Positions 23,001-38,000 are shown, counted from the first letter of the stretch. The stretch is DNA of 64,000 nt from Lumbricus terrestris (GCA_949752735.1 OX457039.1:43629452-43693451); one strand, 5' to 3'. Numbers and translations: made by a program. Notes: generated by a model not told the origin, from the letters alone.

Positions 23001-26000
23001 TGGTGGTGTGGTTGGATATGCTTTAACGACTTACAATAAGGAAACTGGCTCACCAGTTATTGGATTTGACATGGGTGGTAAGTAAACTAGCTTTTCATGA
23101 GAATTATGCAAATGAAAAGTAGGTAAGCATTGCTCTCTATTGAACCACAGGTCTGCATAAAAACAACCTGAGAGTGTACAATCACAACTTATTCATGATG
23201 TGTAATTGCAAAACATAACAGACGTCTTTGGAGCTGCGTGAGGTTAAGAATATGTAATGAGAAGAAAGAACTATTGTTTTAATTTTGTGAGAAATTATTT
23301 CAGAAGTTCTAACTTGCAGCATTATAAAGATGAACAATGTGTGTAATAAGAGTATGTTGTTGATGTTTCTGCGAGCTTTAATAAAGTTTTAAAGGAAGAA
23401 TTTCCACACAGACATAGAAAGAAAGTAGAGAGAAGAGCACAGGAGAAAGAAAGAGAGCACAGTGAGCGAGTATAGAGAGATACATAGACGAATAAAGTAT
23501 TGCAACTGTAGAGTGAGAGTGACCGTGAGTTCTGGTCAAAGATTGTTATGGTCTGTGTTTGTGTATGTTTAAGGTACATCAACGGATGTGAGTCGCTACG
23601 CTGGTCAGTTTGAACACGTCTTTGAAACGACAACAGCCGGAATTATGATACAGGCTCCTCAGGTGACTACAGTCATTTTCTGCTTCCAGTCATTCATCAT
23701 GGTGTCATCTAGCTTTGCATATCACATGGTGTCCTTGTCATCCCTTGTGCTTGGTCGCCCACTTCCCCACACAGAGCTTTTGCCTTACTGTCCATGTATT
23801 CTGGAATAGTCTTCCTTTAAAGATCAGAAGTGAGCTGACCAGTGTGTTGCCATCCTAGTTCTATGAGTACTTGAATTCGGTTTCTGTGTGATTGTGACCT
23901 CCCTGCTTGTTCGGAAGTGCGGATGATGAGTTATTGCTTGAAGTTGCACTTTACAAATGTTACTTATAAATGTTATGTTATCCCAAGCCACAACAGATCT
24001 AGATGCCGTCTTGTTGCTAACCCAAGGTTCTTGAATTCTATATCTGTTTCTGTCGAATCTGCAAGTTTTGTGATGGTGTTTATGTGTGTATGTCAAGGCT
24101 AGAGTGTCGTCGTCTTGTCAAATCGCTTATTCTCCATGTGTTGGCATCTGGACCTTTTATGCCTCCACTAGTCGTGTCCACTGGACTGTGAGTTCAGGTG
24201 CTTAGAAGCGACCAATATGCAACGGCACCAATGACATAGATGTTTGCAGATTAACATAGATTAGGATTTTCATACCTCCTTTTGGTCGAATCATCTCGAA
24301 TGACCTGTTGATACATGACTAATTAGTGCTTGAGTTGGTTTTTTCAGTTGGATGTGAACACAGTTGCCGCTGGTGGAGGATCAAGGCTTTTCTTCCGGAG
24401 TGGGATGTTTGTAGTTGGTCCAGAGTCAGCTGGTGCTCATCCAGGACCCGTCTGCTACAGGAAAGGTTCCAACTTCTTTTGCAATTTTCATGTCTTGCAG
24501 ATACTAATTTGCTGCATCGCACTTGTTTAAGTTCCTTACTCTAAAATGTATCTTTTCTTTGGCTTTGGCTTTCAGATTTATCTGTTTCCAACTTTGGTAG
24601 TGAACAAGGTTGTGAGGGTGTTACTAGAATAGTCTATGCATATCTATTCGTTCATTCATTTAGAAAATTTATATAGCGCCCCTTCAAGAAGCCTACTCAG
24701 AGGCGCTCCCAGCCCAGTCATGGCTAAAATCGTAGGTCTTGGGCAACTGGTAGCAGTCAAATTATTTCGAGGTAGTAAGCGCAGTGCAAGCGGAAGCCCA
24801 TTCCATGTCGACTGGGCCATAGGCGCAACCACCCTATGGGACCCACGGGACGCATCCCCCCAACTCTTGAGTGGTCCCCTAACTTTATTATTATGGTCCC
24901 CCAACTTTTAGGACGGGATTCATTATGGTCCCCCCAAATTTTAGGACGTGATTGCACCTATGGACGGGGCCAACAAACTATTGTTTGTGGGAATTGTTTG
25001 CAATTCCTTTATTTGTACGTCTGTTTTCGTTTGGTTATACTCAGGTGGCTACTTGACAGTCACTGACGCCAATCTCATCGTTGGTCGTCTCCTCCCGGAA
25101 TATTTTCCTAAGATTTTCGGAGAGAAAGAGAATGAACCGCTGGACATTGACGCATCAAGAGCAGCATTCCAACATCTTGTTGATGAAGTAAGATCATTTC
25201 TGATTTTCCTTTCTATGAGTATCGTTGGGTGACCACTGACCAGTGCTTTGGTCTGTCTTCGTAAAATTGGATGGCGGTATCGAGTGGGAAACTTTTTTGC
25301 ACTTGATGTCTGAAGGCCTTTACGTTGATGCCATTGACCTTTGAACTGCTATTGTTTTTATATGATATAATGAAACAAAACATTTATATGTAGTGATTTT
25401 GAGGCTCCATCTAAAAGCAATGTTTACGTTGCCATTCATTGATCTGTACAAATTCGGTTTAAAGTATTACAACAGAAAATGTGGGTTTGAACAGAATCAG
25501 TTGAAATACATACGTATTTTACACGAAATATGAAAATTGAGTATATTTAAAGGTATATTGTTCAAGCAGCTGATCCATAGCATGAGAAAACCTCATGAAC
25601 TTGTCATGATTTGTGGAAGATAAGAACATGTAAATTTATGCAGGTCACAAGGCATATAATTTGGCAGCCATTTTTAGAGCAGACATCTAGTTAGGAAGTT
25701 GATGAAGGGCTGGAGATGGGTTACTGTAGCCAGATGTAGCATTTAAGCCTATTTAGCGGGTATTGAATAATTATCTGTTTAAATCAACGCCAGTACTACA
25801 TTGTCTAACTTGACTCCTACGTATAATTAACAATTAATAATTAGACAAATTAGTTTGAGGAATAATAACAAGCCAATACGCTACAGTTACGATGATTGTT
25901 TTGTTGATGAGTCTGAATGTTGATGTCATCAACAGGTGAACAGCTTCTTGAAGTCGCAGTCTGATGACAAAGAGTCGTTGTCACTGGAGCAGGTTGCGAT

Positions 26001-29000
26001 GGGTTTCATACGAGTCGCCAACGAAACGATGTGTCGGCCAATTCGAGCTCTCACTCAGGTTTGTAGATGTTAAGTTAGTAATTATTTATATAGCACTGCA
26101 CAAAGCGCAAACCAAATTAGAGGCGCTCCATGTGCTCGCCCACAGCTGTAAAATCTTTTGTGATGGCGGGCTAGTGGCAATATTTCCAGCAAGTGGGGCG
26201 GGTCAGGGTACTGAAGGCGCCTGAGCAAAATGGAGTAAGGATCTGGAGAGAGGCTCAATCTGTAGAAAGTTTGCAAAACAAAATCTTGAATTTTTCTTGT
26301 TTTAGCTAAGAAACAGTCATATGAGGATAGATAAAATCTTAATTTTAATCTTCATTATCAGTCATAAACTTCACATAAAACTCATTGAGCCTTTAAAGTG
26401 GCATTCAAGCTTTTATTCTCAAATTGTACAGTCTTTGGGCAAGGCTTTAAAGGCCAGATAATCGTCATTGATGAGCCAGAAATGTCCCATGGGATGGCAT
26501 AATGGCACCCCTGTGCTAGTCACGTTCCTTTATGCCCTGTGGTTTTTCTTTTCTTGTGTCTTGTCATCTTAGCTGCTGTAACTCAATTCCTGCCAGTATC
26601 TGAAAGTCTGTCTTCAATAACTTTAGCATGGAAGCATCAAAATGTTGCACAGTGCAAATTTATAACTTTGAGCTAGAACTCTGAACTGATCTCAAGGATC
26701 AGCAAATTAACTAAAAAACCTAAGCAATTTGGTCAATTTGTTTCGATGGTTTCAGCCATGTAAAGTTCAATCATTGTGACTGTTATAGCTTGCTAAGTAG
26801 CGCATGATCAGGTCCTTCTGTAGCCTCAATCTGACATGGATCTCAGCATATCTTTTCAATTACCATTGACATGTTCTGTCTGTTTATAGGCAAGAGGCTA
26901 TGACACATCTGTTCATGTGTTGGCTTGTTTTGGAGGAGCAGGTGGACAGCACGCATGTTCAATAGCAAAGGCCCTGGGAATGCAGACAGTCTTCATCCAC
27001 AAGTAAGCCTTTACAAGGTTGCATGCTTAACACTGTATGAATGAGTGTGCACTGTGTACCTTGCTAAAATGCATGGAAAGCTATTCCCTCTCGTCGTTAA
27101 GCAGCTATTCGTTTGTCCATCCATTTATCTTTCAATCTGTCTGTTCGTCCATCCAAATGTCTCCCACTAGTTAATAGTTGTGCTGTGACACTACTGAACA
27201 GCTTCAGCAAATATTTTTAGTGTCATATCTAGGAATCTCCTTCTGGTGAGCAGAGATTTTTAAGAGAGAAAGAATGATCGACTTGATTTGCAGGAGGAAT
27301 TTAACTGTTGACTCTTCTTTTACTGTTTGTGTATGTGTGGCACTTGTGTGCGTTGGTTGAGACATAGAACATAGTTCTGCGATTGAATGACAATGGATAT
27401 TGTGTTGTCGTTTTAGGTATGCTGGTATTCTGTCAGCCTATGGCATTGCACTGGCAGATGTTGTCCAAGAGAGACAGGAACCATGTTCAGTCAAGTATGG
27501 TCCAGGTGAGTGGGCTGTCTCTGCATCTGTCTGTCTGTCTGTCTGTCTGTCTTTCGTGATTATCTGTTCGTCTTTCTGGTTCTGTTGTTTGTTGGTGTCT
27601 AATGTTTGACTGACTTTTGTTTCAGAGTCGTTTGCTTATCTAGATGAACGCATTGCAGTTCTGTCTGACCAGTGTGTACAAGAACTGACGAGTCAAGGTT
27701 TCAAACGGTTGGTTTCCTTTTTCCTAATTATTCCCTTTTGCTCTGATTTCTAGCCATGTCTGATTCTGTCCATCCTTGGGTCTTTCCCTTTGTCTTTGCT
27801 TTCATTGTTCCCTTTAGGTCTGGTTTTTTAGGTATTGTGTTCCTAATACCTGTTTTTAAATTCTTCAGAACTTTGTAGCAAGTTCAGGTTTTTGCAGGGC
27901 TTATGTGAGCTTGGTACTTTAAAGTCATCATATCAGTTAATTTCATATTCACATGTTTACTGCTGCACAAGTCAGTGCCTGGATGGAGCAAGTGTATCCA
28001 TTTAATTGCATATTTTTGCATTTATGTTTGAGCCATCTCAATTGCACAGGCACATCAGTCAGTTGTTGCTATTGCTTTACATTGTAATCACCAGCCGCAT
28101 TGGTTTCTTAGTCACTTGTATCCCACACTCGTCCTAAAAAATGTTAAGATATTTTAATAGCTGTTTTTGCGTGGTCTAATTCAGAGCCGATATTTCGACT
28201 GAGCCGTATCTTCACTTGCGCTACGAGGGCACTGACTGCGCCCTGATGTGCTCCACTGGTGAAGATGCATCATCTCCAACAGACTCTTCATCACAGTGCA
28301 GCAGTTTTGGAAAGGCATTCATACAAAGGTTGGTTGTTGTTTATTCTTTGTCTTTTGAGAATATGAGGAATAAGAGTTTAGCATTTGGAGATCTTTTGCA
28401 CTATTGTAGCAACCTATGTTTGTGGTGAACAGTTTTGCTAAACCTTGGGGGATCCTTCGCATCTTTGCCAACTCTATCTGTTATTAAGTCTTACTTCTCA
28501 CACTGTCAGTGGATATTTTTAAGCAACAGCAGTCAAATATTCATTCACCTGGAAGTAGTCCACTACTTCTGATGATGCTATATTAATTGTCAATATTAAC
28601 GTTAGCCCACGTTAGCTACATCGGTAAGAGAGCTGGTGGGTGCACGTCTGTGGAAGAGAGCGTGAGGGCCGCGGTTCGAATCCCGAAGGTGGCTATTTCA
28701 GACATTCAAAAATCTCGGCTGGCACGGTCCGTCCACGGGGACCTAAATGGTGTGGCGTCCATTCAAACGGGCGTGCGGTGGTGAAGGATCTCACCCTCAG
28801 GGTCGAGGCCATAAGACAGCCGCTATATAAAAATCCATTTACATTTACAAATACAATTCCTCTTCAGCTTGATTGTTACTCTTTGAAGGTACCAGTCGGA
28901 GTTTGGCTTTGTCATCCCAGGACGTTCGATTCAAGTGGACAACATCAGAGTGAGAGGAGTTGGAGCAAGCCGTGTTGACCTGGAGCAAGAGATCGAGGCA

Positions 29001-32000
29001 GCATCTGGTCTTCCAGCACATGAAGCTGTGAGCAACAGATTCTTAGCTTTTGATATTTTCCTACAAAGTATAATAATTGTGATTGTCATAGCTTAAATAT
29101 TTTTTCGTACGGAATATAAACGATATAAACTGCGATTGTTAGTTGAAGATTTTCTAGATTTACTGTAATCGTCAGAAAACTGTTCACTCTGTCCAGTGCC
29201 TAAAGTGTGGAAAAATAAGTGCCTGGACGCCCCTTACCTCTCCAAAAGAAGTGTATGGACGCCCCTTACCTTTCCAGTCTGTGCCAGCTAATAACTGGCT
29301 GGACGGCGTTCAGATTTTAAAGCAAGAGCATGGACGCCGTCCATGACCGTCCAGGCACACTTTAAGCCCTACTCTGTCACTTTTGTCTGGCTATGCTTTA
29401 TGTTGTTCAGATGTAGTCTCTGAATGATGATGTCTCTTCTCTAGCAACAGTAGTTACTTCTAGAATGTTGATTGTCTGCTGTTTGTTTTTTGACCCTCCT
29501 GTGTGTGACAAAGAGATCACCTGGAGTCAGTGCATTTGACCTCACAGTGACCTGTTTCTTGCTTGTTGTGTACTTTTGTGTCAGACGAAAGATGTGTTCT
29601 TTGAAGATGGCTTCCACTCCACTCCCATTTTCCGCCTGGAGTCACTTGGAGCTGGTCACTCAATTCCAGGACCAGCAATCATCATTGATAAAAACAGGTG
29701 TGCTATGAAATGCAGTCGTCTTCCTTTGTTAGTCGAACTTACTTTGTCTTGTGTGTGAAATAATCCCCCATGGAATATTTCTATGAGAAATATGAGTTTT
29801 CACACTGAAATACATACACACATATGCAATATTATGCATGCAGGCACAGTAACACATGGCAGCATTATGTCTGGTATCCATCATAAAATGAAGTCTTGAA
29901 GTAGTCAGTTGACCTGTTTGGACAGTTCAACTGTATCATTCAATGTCTTGGTCTACTTGTCTTTTTCGCTCCTTGCATGATGATAGGACTTTGCGATCGG
30001 CTTCCAGCCGTACTTTACCTAGGTTGAGTTGAATATCAGTTGCTTCGCTGGTAGGATCATGTCTTGTCTTTTCTACTTTTAGCACGATTGTTATTGAACC
30101 ATTCTGTGAAGCAACCATCACACGAACGGGAGACATCAAGATCAAGGTGACTGTAATCGTTATTGTCATCATTGTCTTGATCATCATTGTCTTGATCCTG
30201 TCTGGAGCATTGCCTGCCGGCCATCTCTAAATCTATGATTATTCAGACTGGTCGCCTCCTTCATCCAGTCTGATGGCTTGCTTCTTTTGGATCATTTACC
30301 TACTTTGTTCCAACTATTAAACTACTTTCTGGACTATTGGTCTACTTTTTTTACTGTAAGCCTACTTTGTTTAGATTACTATCCAACTTCTGTTGAAACT
30401 AATTTTTGCCTGTTGACCAAATTTTTTACCATTACCCTATATTAACCAGATTATTCACTTGATTCATTGAAGATACATTGTCAATAAACTTTATCTGTGT
30501 GATGTTCTGTGATTGTTTTTCATCTGCATTAGTTACCTGGTAGTTTGATGTACTTGTTTGTTGCTGCTGCCATTGGCATCTGCCATATTGTCTGCAATCA
30601 ATCACATAAATTTGTATAGTGCTCCTTCAAGATCTCTACTTTGAGGCGCTTCCAACCCAGGCCTGGCTGAAAAGAACAGTCTGGAGAAGACAACGGAAAG
30701 AACCTACAGAGTCACGAGGGAAGCGAGCAGAGAGCCACAGGGAGACCAATCCAGATAGCTGGACTCACCACTGAGAATGCTCTTCACTGTATGGTAGTGG
30801 TACGAGGAAGTGAGACAAAGTAGTCACCATGGGTAGCTGAGCGCAGTGAATGGTGGCCCAGAAAAATGGAGGCAGAGCCTTGTGTATAATAATTATGTTA
30901 TAAGGATAGTATTGTTTTCTAGATAGGGAGTGGCATTGTTCAGAAGATTGGAAAGGAACTGGATGCCATTCAGCTGTCCATCTTCTCGCATCGATTCATG
31001 AGTACTGCAGAACAGATGGGAAGGTATTTCTATTGTACTTTTTCTATTGAAGGTATTTCTATTGTATTTTTTCTATTGAAGGTATTTCTATTGTATTTTT
31101 TCTATTGAAAGTATTTCTGTTGTGTTTTTCTATTGAAGGTATTTCTGTTGTGTTTTTCTATTGAAGGTATTTCTATTGTATTTTTTCTATTGAAGGTATT
31201 TCTATTGTATTTTTTCTATTGAAGGTATTTCTATTGTGCGCATGAGAAGGCCATCTAACATCTTATTGCATTGCTTTCTGCAATTATCAGGTCCTGTCTT
31301 TGTGGACTTCTGTAAGGAATGAGCAAATGAAATGTCATTTTTGTAATAATATATATATATAGCAAATGCAATTGGCTATTACAATATGTAATCAAGTGAA
31401 ATAACTGCTCTGATTGGTGAGCAATTGTAGTTGTCAGATGAAATGGCCTCCAAATAAAGCTTATTGCTTTCCCAGTTGAGGCAAGTGACTAGAAAGACTG
31501 AAGAAAAGTATTTCATAGTTCTTCAGGACTGACACAATGACCACCCTGTGTTTTTCTAACATAATCATGTTATGTTTACTTGTTTTAGACTTTGAGCAAT
31601 GGTCGCTATATTTTTTATGTGATTAATTTCTACATGTTTTTGAAAATTAATTTGCAGAGTGTTGCAGAGGACTTCGATATCAACAAATATCAAGGTGATA
31701 TAAATGTTTTATTTTCTTTAAATTGAAGATAGAACTAAGTATGATTATCTTCTCTGTATATGTAATAATAGTTGGATATGGAAGCCACCTTCTTGTAAAA
31801 TGTTTCCCTTTGCCCATGTAAATCTTTCTGTTGTCTGCATGGAGCTAGTGGTGGTTTTTCAGTTTAACGTCACTGTGTGGTCACAAAGACCATTAGCGAC
31901 GCCCTCCCCTTTATCCACTGGGATTTTTGGCACTGGGACTGGCACTGGCAGAGTGCAACCAGTGACAGAGTTCGTGGATCTAGTCTGATTGCTGATGCTA

Positions 32001-35000
32001 TTCAGCACCAAAAGATGCACCTTTATCATTGGGTCTAGTAAGTATTGCTCAAAATTGCCAAGGTCTGTAGTTCCAGACTGAGATTCGATGCAGATACCAT
32101 GCAATTGGTCTAACTGTTTTTCTGGGATGTTTCAAATGTTCTCTCATTTACCGTTGACATTGCGGTGTTTGTTCTGCGTAGGAACGTCTGGATTTCTCGT
32201 GTGCGATGTTTGGTCCTGACGGAGGTCTAGTGGCGAATGCTCCACACATTCCGGTTCACCTTGGTGCTATGCAGGAGGCTGTGCAGTATCAGGTGATCAA
32301 TTTCAGCATCCATTCGCTCATCTACTGATTGCACAAAGAATGTGTCTGCATTGCCGTCATTGGTGCAATACTATAGTTGCTTTTTAGATGCATGTCCCTC
32401 CTTTAGTCTCAGAAATCTTTTTCTGAAACTGGTCAGTACAGAACCAGTGGTTGCAAATTTCAGATTGTAGGCTGTTAGAATTTTTGTATCTGTAGGAATT
32501 GTCACCTTTTCATGATTCTTTAATCGTCATTAAATTAATTGTTTTATGTATACATAAAATACATTTGATAATATTTTATACATTGCCTTATCGTTACCTC
32601 TCAAACAAAGAAGGAATAGAAGTTACTGCTCTCCTCAATTCATAACGAAGTCCACGTATCTCATGAACAGATTAAGGCTTAACTGCATAATGAGTTATTT
32701 AGAGTTAACGTAATCTTTTTAGTGCAGGGCTAACTGCAGATGCAATTCAAGACAGCAACATGACATTCTATCATCTTGGTGATATCTTTGTACTTTCAGT
32801 GCCTCCCGCTATCACTTTCAATGATCAGTGTGATTCTAAAGTATCATTATAAGTTGCCAGTTTGATTTTGCAAAGTAGAAATCATTGCAGATGAGGACCG
32901 TTGGAGACAAGATAACAGAAGGCGATGTCATCCTAAGCAATCATCCAAGTTGCGGTGGAAGTCATCTGCCAGACCTTACAGTCATTACTCCGGTTAGAAT
33001 TTGCTTCACCTGCCCTTGCCTTTCGCACTTGGCCTCTTCCAGCCTTGGACTTTGCCTTTCACACATGGTGTCTTCAGCCTTGGGCTTTGCTTTTGTACAT
33101 GGCCTCTTCAGCATTGGGTTTTAGCTGTCGCGCATGACCTCTTTGGCCTTGGACTGAACACTGCATGTTTCAGGCATTTCTTGGTATTGTATATGAAGAG
33201 GGCATCTGAATTCACTTTGCATAAAAGACACCTGCAAACATTTATTTATTCATTAAATGAGTTTGTCTAGTGCCTCTTCAAGGGTCAGAGTCTCTCCAAC
33301 ATGTGGGCAAGTGAGCTATTCAGAAAAGTTACTGACACAGATATTAGATGTTCGTGCTGACCTTTAAAGTCGGCACCTACGAATTAAGCATGTAGAAAGT
33401 TATCAGATGAATGTAATAGGATACCTTTCAAACGTGCCCTAATTAAATGCATTGCATGGCTATCTAACTGGGCTAGACATTGTGAGTTTAGGTAATGAGA
33501 AAATATGTGTTTTTCTGAAGCTGTTGAAACAGTGTGTATATGCTGAAAGGAAGATTGTTCCATGAGGGAAGGAACATGTACGCATGAGAAAACTCTATGA
33601 GCTTGCATCAATTTACGAATCGAGGGACATGTAAATCTCTTGAGGAAGCAGCAGAGCTTTGTGATCAGTGACTAGATTGATTTAAAATTGTAACTGGGAG
33701 ATAAGACTTTTTATATATGCCAATACAGTACCAACCATTACAGATCATCCGGATTGAAGGGTCTCCCAAAGCTGTCTCTCTCAATGTGAGGGCAGTGCAG
33801 CATTTCTTGTACATATTCAGATAATTTTATATGGGCATATTGTGGCTGATGGTCAGGCCCAGAAGTGGTGACCAGTGGTTCTGGTTGAATGAGATACACT
33901 TCTTTTTCTTATTTTCTTATGTTGTTAGGTATTTTACAAGGGAGAGGTGAAGCCAGTTTTCTTTGTGGCCAACAGAGGACACCACGCAGACATTGGTGGC
34001 ATAACGCCCGGATCAATGCCACCGCATTCAAAGTCGATCTTTGAAGAGGGAGCTGTCTTCAGGTCATTCTTCCTCGTTAGGAACGGAAGCTTTCAAGAGG
34101 AAGGTCTGTTACTATCCAACGCTGTTTCTTTTCATCCTTGGTTTCTACACCTCAAAAATTCGAGTCTTTTTACTGCAGTAGCTGGTCCATCTGTAATGGC
34201 GCACAGCATGCCTCTGCTTTCCTGTTCTGGTCAAACCTTGAAGCGGTCAGATGTGCTTCTTGTGCATGCTTTCCTATGAGACAGATGTTGTTTCTTCTGT
34301 ATTGTGTCGGCTTATTTTATGACGAACCTTCCTGAGGCATCTTGGAGCTTCCAAGACGATTCCATGCAGACTAATGCATTTTGGCTGCAACATATAACAG
34401 GTTAACAGGCACAGGTTAAGTAAAGATTTGTGATGAAACGGCATGTATATGTTTGAAGTCTGAAATGAAAGTTTTGTAATGATTTGAGTGTATTTTTTCT
34501 ATCTCTTGTTTCTCAAGTGATTGTAATTCATATTTCAGCTGTGACTGATGCTCTGATGCAGCCTGCTCAGTATCCCGGATGCAGTGGAACAAGAAATCTC
34601 CATGACAACCTGAGCGACCTTAGGGCTCAGGTGGCTGCCAATCATAAGGTCTGTGCCTTGGTTGAACAGTGTTTTAGAGAATCAGTTTGATCAAACCTTG
34701 TAACATAGAACCTTCAAAGATAGATTATTAAATTTATGATTTGTCCCATACCTGTTTATCTGCACATCTTCCTGCACCTTGTTCTTGTGCTTTTAGTTTT
34801 TGAGCGCATAACATGACCAAAAAAGAAACCCAACTTTCTTCTTAGCACATCTCACATGCGTTAATCTTCCTGCTCTGCTTCCAATTTGTTGCCTTGAGAA
34901 ATTCATTATATTGTTGCTGCTGTTATCTGATATATATCTGGTTGTGTGTTTTTAGGGGATTTTGCTGATTCAGGAACTGATAAGAGAGTATGGATTGGAT

Positions 35001-38000
35001 GTTGTCCAAGCCTACATGGACCACATTCAGGTAACAAAACATTTTAACTCTTCTCGTCTGTCAACAGAATTTTCTCTTCACATGTAAATGCTGCATAATG
35101 CGTTGAAATGCCCACACATAGCTTGACGCATCAGAAGAAGCATTTGCAAAACGCCAGATAGAAGTGGAAAAGGACATTGTGAATCTGTTGTGTGATGTTG
35201 ATATTGATTATGATCAATCACGCGATCATTTGCACAGCATGCGATGACAAAAGTCTTAGGATGCAGACATTTATTCATTGCTTCCAGTGCATGCTTGCCG
35301 TTAGAGTGCTCATCTAAACCAAATAGACAGCACATATTGTTTTAAACAATGGAGCAAAACTGCATTTGTGTGTTCAATGCAGAGTTCAGCAGAGGCGGCT
35401 GTTCGTGAGATGCTGAAAGAGATTGCTGCAAAGACGAGACAAGTGACCGGAACCACTCACCTGTCAGCAACCGACTTCCTCGACGATGGCTCAGCCATTC
35501 AACTGGACATTGACATCGACGAAAATACGGTTAGACGTTTCAAATACCTTTTCAAATGCCAGTAGTGGTTTCTTGTTTAGATTGCTAAGACCATTGTTGA
35601 TTTCAAAGGTATTGTTTTGCAACAAGTCGTTATATCATCAGCATTTAGATTTTTCGTCAGCATTGCAGCGACATTTATTCTAAAATTCATCTACAGTCTG
35701 TGTACAACAAGTGATGTATCAGAGTTTTCAACAGTTGGTTTACTTCTTTATTATCCCCTCCTTAAATGCTAGTCAGCTTTGGCTGAAGTTTGGACATGAA
35801 TGGTATATGGTATTGCATTATCATCCAAGTGTAGAAGATTATCGTAAATTTCTGTTATTTGTCGTGCAGGGCACAGCTGTCTTTGATTTTTCCGGTACCA
35901 GTCCCGAAGCGTATGGCAATCTAAACACTCCACGGGCTGTTACCCTATCAGCGATCATCTACTGTCTTCGGTGCATGGTTGGCCATGAGGTGCCCCTCAA
36001 CCAGGTGTGTTTAACGTGATTTCACGCAAATATTGCCAAGGGTTGGGTATGCTTCAAGTGATTATTCTGGATAAGTGCTGGCTATTTGGTGGTCCCTTTA
36101 ATACTATTTAAAATGTATTTGTACCAGAGCACTTTCTGATAGCTGGTATAATAAAGAATAAATATTACTTAAGTATTTCTTAATGAGATAATGCAGTTTC
36201 TTGGTATAGTCTATAGTAAGACTTTAGATTGGTGGTTCTGGCCATCCTAACAAGAAAGCAGTTCGTCTTATTGGTTAATTCAGATCTTGGCAGCAAATCT
36301 ACGGAGAGCAGGAAGTTGATTTAATTTGGCCAAAAGAGGATTTGTTTCTAATTCATTCATTCAAGTATTTATATAGCGCCTCTTCAAGGAAACTACTCAC
36401 AGGTGCTCCCGACTCCAGCACGGTCAAATAGAACAGTTTTTAAGTGCTTATAGAATGTGTCAGAGAGTGATCTAGGGAACAGGTACAGCTCAAGTGGGAG
36501 GGCATTCCATACAACTAATAATTGTGTTACTTCTTTAAAAGGGATCTTCGTGTGCACAATAGGATATCTGATTTGAACTGAATAATAGTAACCTGAGTGG
36601 TAGGCTCTTCTGTCTGTCATGGTCCAATTGTTATGATTATAGGCTGATGATGCTGGCGATTTTCTTGCATTTCTAGGGATGTCTGAAGCCTGTTCAGGTG
36701 ATCATTCCAGATGGTTGTCTGCTCAATCCTTCGGAGACGGCTGCTGTTGTTGGTGGAAATGTCTTAACATCGCAGAGGATTGTCGACGTTGTACTGAAAG
36801 CTTTCCAAGTCTGTGCTGCCTCACAGGTAACTCAATCAGAAGGAAGAGAGGGAAGATAGAGAAGAGAGACAGTGGGATAGACAGGAAGACATAATGTAAG
36901 AGAACAAGAAAAGGGAAGGAGAGGTAGAGAGAGTAAAAGGACGTAGTGTGGAGGAAAGGACAGTGAAGAGTGGAGAGGAGGAGAGAAACCTGGATAAGAT
37001 AAGGAGGACATGAAAAAAGAGGGAAGAAACCTAGACAAACAAACACAGAGAGGGAGGACAATGGATTGGAGAAATAGCTAAGTGACTTCGTGACCGAGGT
37101 GTCACTTTTGACTGCTCACTGACATTCTCAACACATGTAACCAACCTTACATGCTCTTACTTTCACCTTTGTCGTCTCAGGGCCATTCGCAGATCTGTTC
37201 CATTTCAACCATACTCCATGCATTTGTCTGTTCCAGAATTGATTAGCTGTAATTCCCTTCTTATTGATCTTCCAAAGATTCGTCTATCTCCCGTTCAATC
37301 TGTCCTTAATGCTGCTGCACGATTGATTGCTCGCCTTCCTAAGTACTCTCATATATCATCGTTTATGGTCAACCAACTACACTGGCTTCCTCTCTCTGCC
37401 CGCATACAACATAAAGTCCTTTCTCTGTTACTCAAATCCAAACTGGGTCTTGCACTGAAATATCTCATTGATCTCATTTGTTCTCCTCTTTCTGCATCTT
37501 CTCATCGACCTCTCTGTACTCTGGACAGCGCTGACTTGTTTGTTCCACGAGCTAGGACCACTATTGCTCAAACTCGATCCTTTACCATCATTGGGCCCCC
37601 CTTATGGAATTCTCTACCCTCCACTCTTCGTGGGACTCTGCTTTCAGGATCACTATCTCTCTTTTAAAACCTATTTTTTTCTATGGGGTTATCGCACTGG
37701 GAGCACTACTGAATGGCTACGGCTGTGAGCGGTGCTATAGAAATTGCTAATTACATTACATTACATTACAAGAGGCAGTGTTACCGAAGTAAACAGTCAG
37801 GAAATATTCATGCATTTCATTAAGTACTGTTTCCTGTGTTTCTAGGGTTGTATGAACAACATAACATTTGGTGATGACGCCACTGGATATTATGAAACGG
37901 TGGCTGGTGGAGCAGGAGCTGTGAGTATTTCTATATCAGTATCACCAATGCACCATGAATTGCTACTTACTTATTTATATTATTGCTTCTGATATATCTA

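Noticed and set aside
28605..28700. A second tRNA gene
   Set aside because: Same reasoning: promoter boxes are present but the sequence continues into a dispersed repeat with an ATTTAC tail.
37218..37667. Host protein-coding gene of 149 residues
   Set aside because: Motif order and the simple-repeat 3' tail identify it as the C-terminus of a non-LTR retrotransposon reverse transcriptase inside an OPLAH intron.
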